This document shows positions 36,297 to 45,565 of a stretch of DNA of 64,000 bases, piece by piece. A program made the translations under genes and the position numbers. Below the pieces are notes generated by a model. The model made no database searches. It worked only from the letters and a program-made list of their open reading frames with translations, and was not told the origin of the DNA. Origin of the DNA: Acidobacteriota bacterium (GTDB lineage Bacteria > Acidobacteriota > Terriglobia > Bryobacterales > Bryobacteraceae); assembly GCA_014584705.1 (NCBI GenBank), contig JACTMJ010000009.1:186001-250000 (forward strand), read 5' to 3'. How positions within the stretch are numbered: position 1 is the stretch's first letter; each line of letters opens with the position of its first letter.

Positions 36297-37085
36297 CTAA
36301 TCGGATCCCAGAATCAAGGCGCCACGCAGGTAGACCACGGCTTCTCCCTCCAGGCGCACGCGATCTCCTTCGAGAGCGCAGCAGATTTCCCCGCTACGCT
36401 TTGAGATCTGGCGCGCGAGCAACTCGTTCCTTCCCAGGCGTTCCGCCCAATAGGGAACCAGCGTGCAATGAGAGGATTCGGTCACGGGGTCTTCCGTTAT
36501 CCCGAGCGCCGGGGAGAAAGTTCGCGAAACGAAATCGCAGTCATATCCCGGAGCCGTTACAATCAGGCCACCTGGCACAAGCCGTTCGAGTGCGCCCATT
36601 TCCGGCCGCAGCGCGGATACCTGCTTCGCGTCCTCATAGACGAACACGAGATCGTGGCTTTCGAGGACTTCAGCGGGCTTCGCGCCCACGGCCTCAATCA
36701 ACTCCGCGGGAGCCGTACTTGCGTGCGGAGGGGTGGAGCGGAACTCCATCTGAAACCGCTGGTCATTGCGTGCCACCTTCAGGCGGCCAAGCCTCGTATC
36801 GAAGACGATGGCGTCGGACTCACAGCCAATCTCCGTGAAAGCCACGAAAGCGCTCGCGAGCGTTGCATGATTGCAAATGTCCATCTCCGCGGATGCGGTG
36901 AACCAGCGCAAGTGAAAGTCCTCCTCGTTATTGACAAAAAAGGCCGTTTCCGCCACGCTGTTCTCCTCCGCGATGTGTTGCAGGAGCACGTCGGGAAGCC
37001 AATTCTCGAGCGGTATCACCACCGCGGGCTTGCCTTGAAACGGTGAGGATGTAAACACATTCACTTGATAGAGCGTAAGTTCCAT
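36297..37085 (-). CDS. PhzF family isomerase, 262 aa
   Basis: PhzF/YddE-fold protein, related to diaminopimelate epimerase. The N terminus is MELTLYQVNVFTSSPFQGKP and the catalytic glutamate is E46 in EENSVAETAFF, followed by the typical LRWFTASAEMDICNHATLAS segment. In PhzF the glutamate drives isomerisation in phenazine biosynthesis, but most family members have unknown substrates and no phenazine genes are here. The open frame continues nearly 500 codons upstream across the efflux genes as an antisense shadow; ATG 37085 is the family start. It is 2 bp upstream of the SDR gene. Confidence 0.85.
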   Translation of the reverse strand: MELTLYQVNVFTSSPFQGKPAVVIPLENWLPDVLLQHIAEENSVAETAFFVNNEEDFHLRWFTASAEMDICNHATLASAFVAFTEIGCESDAIVFDTRLGRLKVARNDQRFQMEFRSTPPHASTAPAELIEAVGAKPAEVLESHDLVFVYEDAKQVSALRPEMGALERLVPGGLIVTAPGYDCDFVSRTFSPALGITEDPVTESSHCTLVPYWAERLGRNELLARQISKRSGEICCALEGDRVRLEGEAVVYLRGALILGSD

Positions 37086-37166
37086 ACTGGCATTATGCGC
37101 ACCCCGCCCGTTGGATTGCCAAGGTCCGGAAGGCCAATGGTACATTGAACACTTGGATCCCGCTTC

Positions 37167-38405
37167 ATGTTTTCCCGCATTCTTGCTCTGTTGATGCTGG
37201 TTTCCGCCGCGTTCGCGCAACAGCCATTGGGCCTGGATGAGGCGGTGAGGCGCGCCCTGGATCATCACCCGGACCTTGCCGTGGCGGGCGAGCGCGTGGC
37301 GGAGCAGGAGGGGCTTCGCCTGCAGGCCCGCAAGACGTACAACCCCACGCTCAACCTCCAATGGGAGAACTTCCGCGCCTGGCAGCAGCCGGGCTTCCGG
37401 GCGGGCGAGGACAGCGACATCTATGGGTTCCTGCAGCAGCAATGGGAACTTTTCGGCAAACGACGCCGCCGGGTGGAGCAGGCCAGCGCCCAGGTGAGAG
37501 TTGCCGAACTCGAGCGGGAACAGGCGCGCAACCAGGTCTCCTTGCGCGTGAAACAGGCCTACTGGCAGGCGCTCGCCGCACAGCATCGCCTCAAGCTGTT
37601 CGAGGAGAATTTGCTTAACTTTCAGAAGATCATCGAATACCACGAAGCGCGGGTTCGCGAGGGTGCGATGGCGGAGGCGGATCTGATCCGCGTTCGGCTG
37701 GAAGGCGAGCGGCTTGCTTTGGATCGAAACGAAGCCAGCCTTGCCGCCATCCGTTCCCGCATGAAGCTGCAACTGGCGATGGGGGAAGAACAATTTCCTC
37801 CCGTTACACTGACGGAGCCCATTCCCGAGAAGCTGCCGGAGCCACCGTTCCCGTTGCATGCGGCGGAGGCTGTTTCGCGCCGGATCGAAGTCCGGATCCG
37901 GCAGGCCGCCGTCGACGAAAGTGCCGCCGGAACGGCGCTCGCTCGCGCCAACGCCCGTCCGGACCTCACCTGGCTGGCGGGCTACAAGCGCTCCGGCCCC
38001 TATAACACCGTCGTTCTGGGCGCGCAGGTTCCTCTCACGATTCGCGATCGAAACGAGGGGAATATCGCCGCCGCCAGCGCGGAGGAACGTTATGCGGCGT
38101 CGTTGCTGCGGGCCTCTCGGCAAGCCGTTCTCGCCGAAGCACAGGCGGCGATTGAAAGTTATCAGATCTATCGCAGGCAACTGGAGCACACGTTGCCCGC
38201 GCTTCGAGAGCAGGCTCTCGAAACCGCAACCATCGCCGAAGCGGCCTACCGGGAAGGCGGCGCGGATCTGCTGCGCTTTCTCGACGCACAGCGTGTCCGC
38301 ATCGAAGCACAGCAGCTCTACATGGACGCTCGCGTGAACTACGAACTTGCCATCGTGGACCTCGAACAGGCGTTGGGAATTCCGCAAGGGGTGGTGCAGC
38401 CATGA
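37167..38405 (+). CDS. Outer-membrane efflux protein (CzcC/TolC family), 412 aa
   Basis: Outer-membrane channel subunit. A signal peptide (residues 1 to about 17, ending SAAFAQ) precedes two outer-membrane efflux repeats (about 30-200 and 230-405) with coiled-coil, Ala/Glu-rich helices and the start LGLDEAVRRALDHHPDLAVA. It ends in an ATGA overlap with the periplasmic adaptor gene (38402-38405), and the RND pump follows, so it is CzcC in a CzcCBA operon. Divergent from the PhzF gene. The export substrate is probably a divalent metal, from the RND partner. Confidence 0.88.
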   Translation: MFSRILALLMLVSAAFAQQPLGLDEAVRRALDHHPDLAVAGERVAEQEGLRLQARKTYNPTLNLQWENFRAWQQPGFRAGEDSDIYGFLQQQWELFGKRRRRVEQASAQVRVAELEREQARNQVSLRVKQAYWQALAAQHRLKLFEENLLNFQKIIEYHEARVREGAMAEADLIRVRLEGERLALDRNEASLAAIRSRMKLQLAMGEEQFPPVTLTEPIPEKLPEPPFPLHAAEAVSRRIEVRIRQAAVDESAAGTALARANARPDLTWLAGYKRSGPYNTVVLGAQVPLTIRDRNEGNIAAASAEERYAASLLRASRQAVLAEAQAAIESYQIYRRQLEHTLPALREQALETATIAEAAYREGGADLLRFLDAQRVRIEAQQLYMDARVNYELAIVDLEQALGIPQGVVQP

Positions 38406-39643
38406 AGCTCCGAGGTCTCCTGCTGTTCCTCCTCGCCTTCTTCCTCGTCTCCTGCGGCAAGGCTCCCGAGGCAGGCCCCTCCGAGAGCGCAACCGCCACG
38501 CCGCAGTCCGGAGCGGACGCGGACGGCGAGGACGGCCTCGGGCGCGTCGTTCGTCTGACGCCAGAGGCACTTGCCCGAATCCGCCTCGTGGTGGAAGAGG
38601 CTGTTTCCCGCTCGATTCCCCAGACGCTCCGTGCGTCCGGACGCATTACGGTGAATGAGAACCGGGTCTGGCGCGTTGGCGCGGTCAGCGATGGCCTGCT
38701 GGTGGAGATGAATGCCAATGTGGACGATACGGTGCGAAAAGGAGAAGTTCTCGCCCGATTGCGCAGCCGTGCCGTCAACGATGGAAGGGCGGACTACGCG
38801 GAGGCGAAGAACACGCTCGCGACGCTCGAAAAGCGTCACTCATTTCTTCTGGCGCAGGCGGCGCGCGCAAAACGACTGTTCGAGCTGAAGGCCGGTTCCC
38901 AGCAGCAATTGCAGCAGGCCGAAGCGGATGTGCGCGATGCGGAGGGGCAGATCGCCAACGCGAAGTCCGAGTTAGAACGGCAGCGAATCCACCTCGAAGA
39001 GTTTTTGAATATACCGCCGCAGCCCTCCTCGTCTGGCCGTGGCCCCGCGGGCTATCGGACGGAGGATCTGATTCCCATTACCGCGCCGGTGTCGGGGACC
39101 GTTATGGAGCGGCCGGCCGCACTGGGAACCATTGTGCCGATGGCCCAGACGGTGTACGTCATCAGCGACCTCTCGAACCTCTGGATGATCGCGGAGGTAC
39201 AGCAGCAACACCTTGGTTCTCTGCGTGAAGGCATGGCCGCTATCATCCGCACCCAGGCGTTCCCGGACGAAGCTTTTCCCGCGCGAATCGCCCGCATCGG
39301 TTCGGAATTGAATGCCATCACGCGCACCGTCAAGGTCCGCATCGAAGTCCAGAATCGCGGACTGCGGCTGAGGCCGGAGATGTACGCCGACGCGGAGATT
39401 GCCATCGGCGGCTCCGAACCGGGGATCTTCCTCAAGCAGGAAGCCATCCAGAATTTGGACGGCCAGAGCATTGTCTTCATCAGGACCGGCGAGGGGTTCT
39501 TCGCCCTCCGCGGCGTGCAAACGGGCGAGGTGCGGGACGGCATGCGCCACATCCTCTCCGGAGTGAAAGCCGGCGAGCAAGTGGTGGTGGACGGCAGCTT
39601 TCTGCTCAAGTCAAAGCTTCTGGAGGCCTCGCTCGCCGAGTGA
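38402..39643 (+). CDS. RND efflux periplasmic adaptor (CzcB/CusB type), lipoprotein, 413 aa
   Basis: Membrane-fusion protein linking pump and outer-membrane channel. A lipobox LVSC with C18 indicates lipidation. The barrel-sandwich halves flank a coiled coil (residues about 130-200, rich in Q and A), with the beta-barrel segment ITAPVSGTVMERPAALG and the membrane-proximal end AGEQVVVDGSFLLKSKL. No CusF-like metal-binding domain is present. It overlaps the upstream gene by 4 bp, and the RND gene starts 9 bp after it. Confidence 0.9.
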   Translation: MKLRGLLLFLLAFFLVSCGKAPEAGPSESATATPQSGADADGEDGLGRVVRLTPEALARIRLVVEEAVSRSIPQTLRASGRITVNENRVWRVGAVSDGLLVEMNANVDDTVRKGEVLARLRSRAVNDGRADYAEAKNTLATLEKRHSFLLAQAARAKRLFELKAGSQQQLQQAEADVRDAEGQIANAKSELERQRIHLEEFLNIPPQPSSSGRGPAGYRTEDLIPITAPVSGTVMERPAALGTIVPMAQTVYVISDLSNLWMIAEVQQQHLGSLREGMAAIIRTQAFPDEAFPARIARIGSELNAITRTVKVRIEVQNRGLRLRPEMYADAEIAIGGSEPGIFLKQEAIQNLDGQSIVFIRTGEGFFALRGVQTGEVRDGMRHILSGVKAGEQVVVDGSFLLKSKLLEASLAE

Positions 39644-39652
39644 GAATCCCGC

Positions 39653-42600
39653 ATGCTTGAGCGCCTCGTCCAGTTCCATTTAGACAATCGCTGGCTCGTC
39701 TTCGCGGGCCTGCTTGCGCTTCTCGGAGCGGGTGTTTACGCGCTGAGCAACGTCGCCATTGAAGCCTTCCCGGACCTCACGCCCAACCAGGTGACGATCG
39801 TTACCACGGCCCCCTCCATGGCTCCGGACGAAGTGGCGGATCTGGTCACGTACCCGATCGAAGCCAGCGTGATGGGCCTGCCCAAGGCAGAGGGCGTGCG
39901 CTCCATCTCGAAACTCGGGCTCTCAATGGTCACTGTCTCCTTCGACGATTCGGTGAACATTTACTTCGCCCGGCAGATCATCAATGAACGCATCCAGGAG
40001 GCAAAGACGCGCCTGCCATCGGGCCTCGAGCCGACGCTTGGTCCCGTCGCCACGGCCTTCGGCGAAGTCTACCAGTACACCGTCGAAGGCGACAAGTATT
40101 CTCTGATGGAACTGAAAACCATCCACGAATGGATGGTGAAGAACCATCTGCGCAGCGTCCCGGGCGTGAATGAAGTGAATACGTGGGGCGGGGAAACGAA
40201 GCAGTTCCAGGTGGTTGTGGATCCCGTCCGCTTGCAATCCTACGGCCTCACGCTCGGCGAGGTGTACCGGCGCATCGCCGCCAACAATGAGAATTTCGGC
40301 GGCGGTTACATTGAGCACGCCTTTGAGCAATACACGGTGCGCGGTCTCGGCCGGGCGCGCGGCATCCAGGATATTGAGAACATCGTGATGTTCTCCTCGG
40401 ATGGCAGTCCGGTGATGGTGAAGGATGTCGCCAAGGTGGAGTTGGGCGCGATGCCGCGCCAGGGCGCGGTCACACGCGATGGCCTGGGAGAACGCGTCTC
40501 CGGCATGGTGATCATGCTCAAGGGCGAGAACGGGAAGCGCGTTATTGAGCGCGTAAAGCAGAAGCTGTCGGAACTTCGCCTTCCGGAAGGCGTCAGCCTC
40601 CGGCCCTTTTACGATCAGTCCGAGGTGATCGATTCCACCATTGCCACCGTCAGCCGCAATCTCCTCGAAGGCGGGTTATTGGTGGTGGTGATCCTGCTGC
40701 TCTTTCTGGGCAATATTCGAGCCGCGCTGATCGTTGCGGCGGTCATCCCGCTGTCGTTGCTCTTTGGTTTTATCGGGATGATGGCTTTCGGAATCAGCGC
40801 CAACCTGATGAGCCTGGGTGCAATCGATTTCGGCATGATGGTGGATGGCTCCGTCGTGATGATGGAGAATGCCGTCCGGGGGCTGAAGCGCGACGCCGGC
40901 GACGTTCGATTCAATGCGATGCAGCGCATTCGAGCGACATCGGCGGAGGTTGCGCGCCCCATTGCTTTCGCGGTCGCCATCATCATCGCCGTCTACCTTC
41001 CCATCCTTACACTCGAAGGGCTCGAAGGGCGTATGTTCCGGCCCATGGCCATCACGGTTTGCAGCGCCCTGCTTGGTTCACTTATTCTTGCCCTCACGGT
41101 CGTCCCCGCGGTTGCCGGTACCCTGCTGAAAAACGGGGTTAAGGAACAAACGGAGCACCGCTTCGATCGCGTACGGCGTCGCTATGTTGCTCTCTTGCGC
41201 TGGGCTTTTTCCCATCGTGCCGCGGTGTTAGCCTTGGCCGCGATTGTACTGGTCGTGGCCTTCGGCTCCCTGGGCTTCATCGGTACGGAATTCATGCCCC
41301 GCCTGGATGAAGGCTCCATCCTCCTGCAAACCATCAAGCTTCCCGGCATTTCGCTTTCGGAATCCATTGCGGGGAGCGGGGAAGTGGAGAAAGTACTCCA
41401 TGAGTTTCCGGAAGTGACCAGTGTGGTCAGCAAGATCGGCCGTCCCGATTTCGCTACTGAAGCAATGGGTATCTATGAGGCCGACGTGCACGTCATTCTC
41501 AAACCGCGGGAGCAATGGACCACCGCCCATACCAAGGAAGAGCTCATAGAAGCAATCGATAACAAGCTCAAGGTGATCACCGGTATCGGAATCAACTTCA
41601 CCCAACCGATGGCGATGCGTCTGGATGAAACGGTGTCCGGCACCAAGGGCGATGTGGCCCTGAAAATCTTCGGCGACGACACGGATACCCTGCAGCGGCT
41701 TGCCGAGCGCGCCCTGCACATCCTCAATCGCATCCCGGGTGCGGCCGATACGCAGATGGAAGTGATTTCCGGGGTGGCGGAACTTCGGATTCGCGCGGAT
41801 CGCCTCGCCCTCGCTCGCTACGGCCTCAATGTCGACGATCTCCGGCTCGTGATGGATTCCGCCGTCGGCGGCAGCACGATTTCGGAATTCATTGAAGGTC
41901 AGCGCCGTTTCGATATCGTGCTGCGCCTGCCCAAGAGCTATAGCGACTCCCCGGAACACTTCAAACGCATCCTGCTCTCCGCGCCCGGCGGAGAGCGCGT
42001 GGCGCTTTCCGACGTGGCTACCATTGAGCTTGCGCGCGGGCCGGAAGTGGTGGCTCGCGAAGATGGCCACCGGCGGATTGTGGTTCAGGCGAATGTGCGG
42101 GGCCGCGACATGGGCGGCTTCGTCGCGGAAGCGCAGCGAAAGGTGGCAACAGGGTTAGCGCTGCCGCCGGGCTACTCGCTCGCATGGGGCGGCCAGTTTG
42201 AGAATCAACGCCGCGCCATGTATCGGCTTGCCATCGTCGTTCCCGCTTCCATCCTCATCATCTTCGGCTTGCTCTTTGCCACCTTTCACTCCGCCCGGCA
42301 TGCATTGCTGATTCTGCTGAATGTTCCCTTCGCGATGGTCGGCGGCATCGGGGCGCTCTGGCTCCGCGGTTTGAATCTGAATGTCTCCGCGGTGATCGGT
42401 CTGCTTGCGTTGTTTGGTGTCGCGGTTCTGAACGGGATTGTTCTGGTTAGCTATATCAACCAACTCCGTCAGCAGGGTAAGCCGCTGATGCACGCCATCT
42501 ACGAAGGCTGTTCCATGCGATTGCGCCCGGTGCTGATGACCGCGCTCGTAGCCAGCCTGGGCTTTGTTCCCATGGCGCTTTCCACGTCGCCCGGCGCGGA

Positions 42601-42733
42601 GGTCCAGCGCCCTTTGGCTACGGTCGTGATTGGAGGGTTGCTTTCCGCCACGCTTCTCACCCTGGTGCTGCTGCCGATTCTCTATCCCTGGTTTACGGGG
42701 GAGCCATCGGAGCCAACGGATGAGAAGGGATGA
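39653..42733 (+). CDS. CzcA-type heavy-metal RND efflux pump, 1026 aa
   Basis: Proton-driven inner-membrane pump of the HME-RND class. TM1 begins DNRWLVFAGLLALLGAG and is followed by the loop ALSNVAIEAFPDLTPNQVTI, a hallmark of CzcA/CusA. The TM4 relay DFGMMVDGSVVMMEN keeps D392, D398 and E405, matching the residues needed for Co/Zn/Cd export in CzcA. Twelve membrane helices and two large periplasmic loops are visible. The acidic relay favours divalent cations (Co, Zn, Cd, Ni) over monovalent copper or silver, but the ion cannot be fixed from sequence. Last gene of the operon. Confidence 0.93.
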   Translation: MLERLVQFHLDNRWLVFAGLLALLGAGVYALSNVAIEAFPDLTPNQVTIVTTAPSMAPDEVADLVTYPIEASVMGLPKAEGVRSISKLGLSMVTVSFDDSVNIYFARQIINERIQEAKTRLPSGLEPTLGPVATAFGEVYQYTVEGDKYSLMELKTIHEWMVKNHLRSVPGVNEVNTWGGETKQFQVVVDPVRLQSYGLTLGEVYRRIAANNENFGGGYIEHAFEQYTVRGLGRARGIQDIENIVMFSSDGSPVMVKDVAKVELGAMPRQGAVTRDGLGERVSGMVIMLKGENGKRVIERVKQKLSELRLPEGVSLRPFYDQSEVIDSTIATVSRNLLEGGLLVVVILLLFLGNIRAALIVAAVIPLSLLFGFIGMMAFGISANLMSLGAIDFGMMVDGSVVMMENAVRGLKRDAGDVRFNAMQRIRATSAEVARPIAFAVAIIIAVYLPILTLEGLEGRMFRPMAITVCSALLGSLILALTVVPAVAGTLLKNGVKEQTEHRFDRVRRRYVALLRWAFSHRAAVLALAAIVLVVAFGSLGFIGTEFMPRLDEGSILLQTIKLPGISLSESIAGSGEVEKVLHEFPEVTSVVSKIGRPDFATEAMGIYEADVHVILKPREQWTTAHTKEELIEAIDNKLKVITGIGINFTQPMAMRLDETVSGTKGDVALKIFGDDTDTLQRLAERALHILNRIPGAADTQMEVISGVAELRIRADRLALARYGLNVDDLRLVMDSAVGGSTISEFIEGQRRFDIVLRLPKSYSDSPEHFKRILLSAPGGERVALSDVATIELARGPEVVAREDGHRRIVVQANVRGRDMGGFVAEAQRKVATGLALPPGYSLAWGGQFENQRRAMYRLAIVVPASILIIFGLLFATFHSARHALLILLNVPFAMVGGIGALWLRGLNLNVSAVIGLLALFGVAVLNGIVLVSYINQLRQQGKPLMHAIYEGCSMRLRPVLMTALVASLGFVPMALSTSPGAEVQRPLATVVIGGLLSATLLTLVLLPILYPWFTGEPSEPTDEKG

Positions 42734-42771
42734 TCTCGCCGGGCGCTGCGGTTCAAGGATGAAATGAGCTG

Positions 42772-43035
42772 CTATTGCAATCCGGGGTAGTTGCGCTGGT
42801 TGCTCACCAGTTCATCGAAGATGGCCAGCACCTGTTTGCGGTAGCGCACCATCTGCTGCACATTGTCCTGGAACAGGCCTTCCTGGTATGCGTTGTGGTT
42901 GGTCCAGCGGTCCGTGAGAGACTTCGGTACGTCGATATCCTGCCGCAATCGTTCGGCGGAATGTCCGCGCAGAAATAGCCCGTAGAACATTGCCGCTTCC
43001 CGGTGCGGCGCATTGATATCGAATTCGTCGGCCAT
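42772..43035 (-). CDS. Hypothetical protein, 87 aa
   Basis: Small charged protein beginning MADEFDINAPHREAAMFYGL and containing FLRGHSAERLRQDIDVPKSL. The frame starts earlier (43059 and 43152), but ATG 43035 has an ACGGGA upstream and gives the cleanest N terminus. No signal peptide or membrane segment. I do not recognise the family. It is convergent with the efflux operon and lies downstream of another unknown gene on the same strand. Confidence 0.55.
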   Translation of the reverse strand: MADEFDINAPHREAAMFYGLFLRGHSAERLRQDIDVPKSLTDRWTNHNAYQEGLFQDNVQQMVRYRKQVLAIFDELVSNQRNYPGLQ

Positions 43036-43269
43036 CCCGACATTTTTCCCGTTCAACATACAAGAACACTCACTACCGGCAACCGTCGTTCCTCGCCCAG
43101 AGCGAACACGAATCCGCCGCCTCCGAGTGCCGAAACGCCAGTATAAAGGCAATCAGCATCTTCAGGCAACAGGATTTGTTTCGGGAACCTCAGTGCCGGG
43201 GACCGCCCGCTGTTCTTCATTGTAAAGGACAACGCGCGCCCCGCAAACCGCCTGTCACAGCGAGAAACA

Positions 43270-43785
43270 TCAATCCGTTGGATGCGATACGGTGTCGGTT
43301 TGGTTCCGGACTTTCCGCAATCGCAGCGACGCCCATTCCGGGAAAAGTTCGGGGTTCTCCAGCCATGTTCGCAGCCACAGGAATTTCTCCTCCATGGCCG
43401 ACTTCTTCTCCGGGGAAACCTTCTGGTTCCGCAAGACGGCTTCCGCTTTTCTTCTTGCTTCGAGCACACATTTTCGGGCGGCGGTGATTGCTCCCTTGCG
43501 CGCTGTTTCTCCTTCGCGTCGGTGGCAAATCGCCAGCGCCGAGAGGCTGCGGGAAAGGTTTTCCATCGAGTCAAGCCGCGCGCCCTCGACGAGCGGATCG
43601 AGAGCGAATCCGCCATCCAGCAGGTCGTGCAGGAGCGTTCGTTCGGATACGGTGCTGAACGCCGCGCGCAGCACTCGCCATGCCCGTATGTCCACCACCG
43701 GCCATTGTTCCCGCTCAATCAAAGCAGCAATGGCGGCCCGGCGTTCGTCGCGGGAAGTCCGGTGCCTACTTTGTGCCGGCTCCAT
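43270..43785 (-). CDS. Hypothetical protein, 171 aa, overlapping mltG
   Basis: Helical, charged protein beginning MEPAQSRHRTSRDERRAAIA, with ERTLLHDLLDGGFALDPLVE and an Arg/Lys-rich second half. It starts 20 bp inside the 3' end of mltG, suggesting coupling. No transmembrane segment or known motif. Composition is more protein-like than the two opposing long frames, but the family is unrecognised, so the call is moderate. Confidence 0.5.
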   Translation of the reverse strand: MEPAQSRHRTSRDERRAAIAALIEREQWPVVDIRAWRVLRAAFSTVSERTLLHDLLDGGFALDPLVEGARLDSMENLSRSLSALAICHRREGETARKGAITAARKCVLEARRKAEAVLRNQKVSPEKKSAMEEKFLWLRTWLENPELFPEWASLRLRKVRNQTDTVSHPTD

Positions 43786-44797
43786 GCTGATTCACCGCCT
43801 TGCGATAGTGGTTCACGTTCGCGGAGTGCCCGGCCAGATCTTCGGAGAAACGGTGCGCGCCACTGCCGTCCCCTTTCGCTACAAAGAAGAGATAGCTGGT
43901 TTTGGCTGGATGGATGGCGGCTCGCAGAGCCGCGGCGCCGGGGTTGGCGATGGGGCCCGGCGGAAGTCCCGTCCGGCGGTACGTGTTATACGGGCTGTCG
44001 CGTTCGAGGTCAGACCGGTAGATCGTTCCCCGGTATTTTCCTTCGAGTAGCGCCGCGTAAATGACGGTGGGGTCGCAATCGAGGCGCATGCCCGCGCGCA
44101 GCCGGTTCCAGTAGACGCTCGCCACCACCGGACGCTCTTCCGCGATGCTGGTTTCCTTTTCCACCAGCGACGCCAGGGTCACCAGCCGCTGCGCGTTCTC
44201 CGGTGCGCCGAGGGCCTTCCACTGCTTGCGGAACTCCCCTGTCAGCCGTTCGCAGATCTCGGCTGACGTAGCCTTGCGCCGGAACTGATACGTGCTTGGG
44301 AAGAGGTACCCTTCGAGCGAGGGCGCCGACGGGGCCAGATCGCGAATCAGCGAAGGGTCCTTCGCTTGCTTGAGAAAGTCACCCGCATTCGGCAAGTCCG
44401 CGGCGGCGACAAGCGCGGCGATCTCGAAGAGATTTGCCCCTTCCGGGATTGCCAGAGTGACGTAATAGACGTCGCCCCGGGCCAGCCGCCCGAACACCGC
44501 GCGCACGCTCGCCGGTTTCGTGAAACGGTATTCCCCCGCCTGCAGGACGGCCCTGGGGCGCAGCAGACGCAGCAGACGGAACTGCCAGGCGTGCGCGATC
44601 ACGCCCTTCTCCTCCAGCCGCTCCGCGATGCGGGCGCTGCTCATCCCGCGCTCCACTTCCAGGAACGCGGCATTCTCGCGGAAGCCCTGGTAGGGAGTCT
44701 CCAATTGACGCCATGCGTAAACCGCGAAGAGGCCGCCCGCCAGGACGACAAGGAAGAGGGTCGCCGTCAGGCGGAAGAGTCGTTTCCTGCGCCTCAT
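43766..44797 (-). CDS. mltG: Endolytic murein transglycosylase MltG (YceG-like), 343 aa
   Basis: Inner-membrane lytic transglycosylase that cuts nascent peptidoglycan and sets glycan length. One N-terminal membrane helix (about residues 8-26) follows a basic start MRRRKRLF. A LysM-like region and the YceG catalytic domain follow, with SLEGYLFPSTYQF, the catalytic glutamate in LASLVEKETS, and the end SPYNTYRRTGLPPGPIANPG. ATG 44797 overlaps the ruvX stop as ATGA, and ruvX-mltG is a common pair. The frame is open further upstream only as a shadow. Confidence 0.92.
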   Translation of the reverse strand: MRRRKRLFRLTATLFLVVLAGGLFAVYAWRQLETPYQGFRENAAFLEVERGMSSARIAERLEEKGVIAHAWQFRLLRLLRPRAVLQAGEYRFTKPASVRAVFGRLARGDVYYVTLAIPEGANLFEIAALVAAADLPNAGDFLKQAKDPSLIRDLAPSAPSLEGYLFPSTYQFRRKATSAEICERLTGEFRKQWKALGAPENAQRLVTLASLVEKETSIAEERPVVASVYWNRLRAGMRLDCDPTVIYAALLEGKYRGTIYRSDLERDSPYNTYRRTGLPPGPIANPGAAALRAAIHPAKTSYLFFVAKGDGSGAHRFSEDLAGHSANVNHYRKAVNQHGAGTK

Positions 44798-45411
44798 TCC
44801 TCGTCGTCCCTCGTTTCGTCGTCCCAGGCGCGGCGTCGTTTTCCGCCACGCGGTCTCGCCGGTTCCGGCATCGGCACTGTTACTTCGGGCAGATCCGCTT
44901 CCGGCGGTGCGATCTCGCCGGCTCCGGGTTCGTCCGAAAGATCCTCCGGTGCGGCGCCTTCCTCCAGCGCCACTCCGGGCGACCCAGCGTCGAGGTAGCT
45001 TTGAAGAAGAAGCACCGCCGCCAGACGGTCCACCTGGCCTTTCTGCATGAGACGGCTCTTGCCCCCGGCGGGGCTGCTGCGCTTGAGCTTTAGGACGCGC
45101 TCCGCTTCCACGGAGGTGAACCGTTCGTCCCAATAGAAAACCGGCAGTCCGCTGCGCTCTTCAAGGCGCGTCCCGAATTCCCGCACCCACTGCGCCTGCT
45201 TTGCTTCCTCCCCCTTCAGGGACTTGGGCAGCCCCATCAGAATCGCCGACGCATACAGTTCCTTCGCTTGCAGGTGAATTGCCAGCAGGTCCGCCCGCAG
45301 GTTCTTGCGGTGGTAGGTTGGCAAGCCCTGCGCGGTCACGCCCAGCAAGTCGCTCACGGCAAGGCCGATGCGTTTCTTTCCCAGGTCGAGCGCCAGAATG
45401 CGGAAGAGCAT
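44794..45411 (-). CDS. ruvX: Holliday junction resolvase-like RuvX/YqgF, 205 aa
   Basis: RNase H-fold nuclease of the YqgF family, involved in ribosomal RNA processing and recombination intermediates in other bacteria. The core has ILALDLGKKRIGLAVSD at the N terminus and GLPVFYWDERFTSVEAERVL in the middle, giving the acidic catalytic residues. The family is usually about 140-155 residues; this one has an extra C-terminal tail of about 50 residues rich in Pro, Glu and Asp and then Arg/Lys (RPRGGKRRRAWDDE). It overlaps mltG by 4 bp. Confidence 0.92.
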   Translation of the reverse strand: MLFRILALDLGKKRIGLAVSDLLGVTAQGLPTYHRKNLRADLLAIHLQAKELYASAILMGLPKSLKGEEAKQAQWVREFGTRLEERSGLPVFYWDERFTSVEAERVLKLKRSSPAGGKSRLMQKGQVDRLAAVLLLQSYLDAGSPGVALEEGAAPEDLSDEPGAGEIAPPEADLPEVTVPMPEPARPRGGKRRRAWDDETRDDEE

Positions 45412-45565
45412 CTCTCACCCATTCTCGCTTGCCGGAGATCCGCGCTGCTGGTTTCTTTTCGGATGCAGCCGGAACAGAGAATCGGTATACGCTGAAGAGG
45501 CCGGGCGGACCATCGCGGAGGAACGTCGCGCGGGAGCCTGAGCACGGAGAGGAGAACCGATCTTT

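Noticed and set aside
37086..38570. 495-codon upstream extension of the PhzF frame across the czc genes
   Set aside because: It is antisense to intact czcC/czcB; the PhzF family N terminus starts at 37085.
43282..44064. Plus-strand frames of 250-260 codons opposite mltG and the 171-aa gene
   Set aside because: They run through the mltG catalytic region in antisense and have Cys/Ser/Arg-rich shadow composition.
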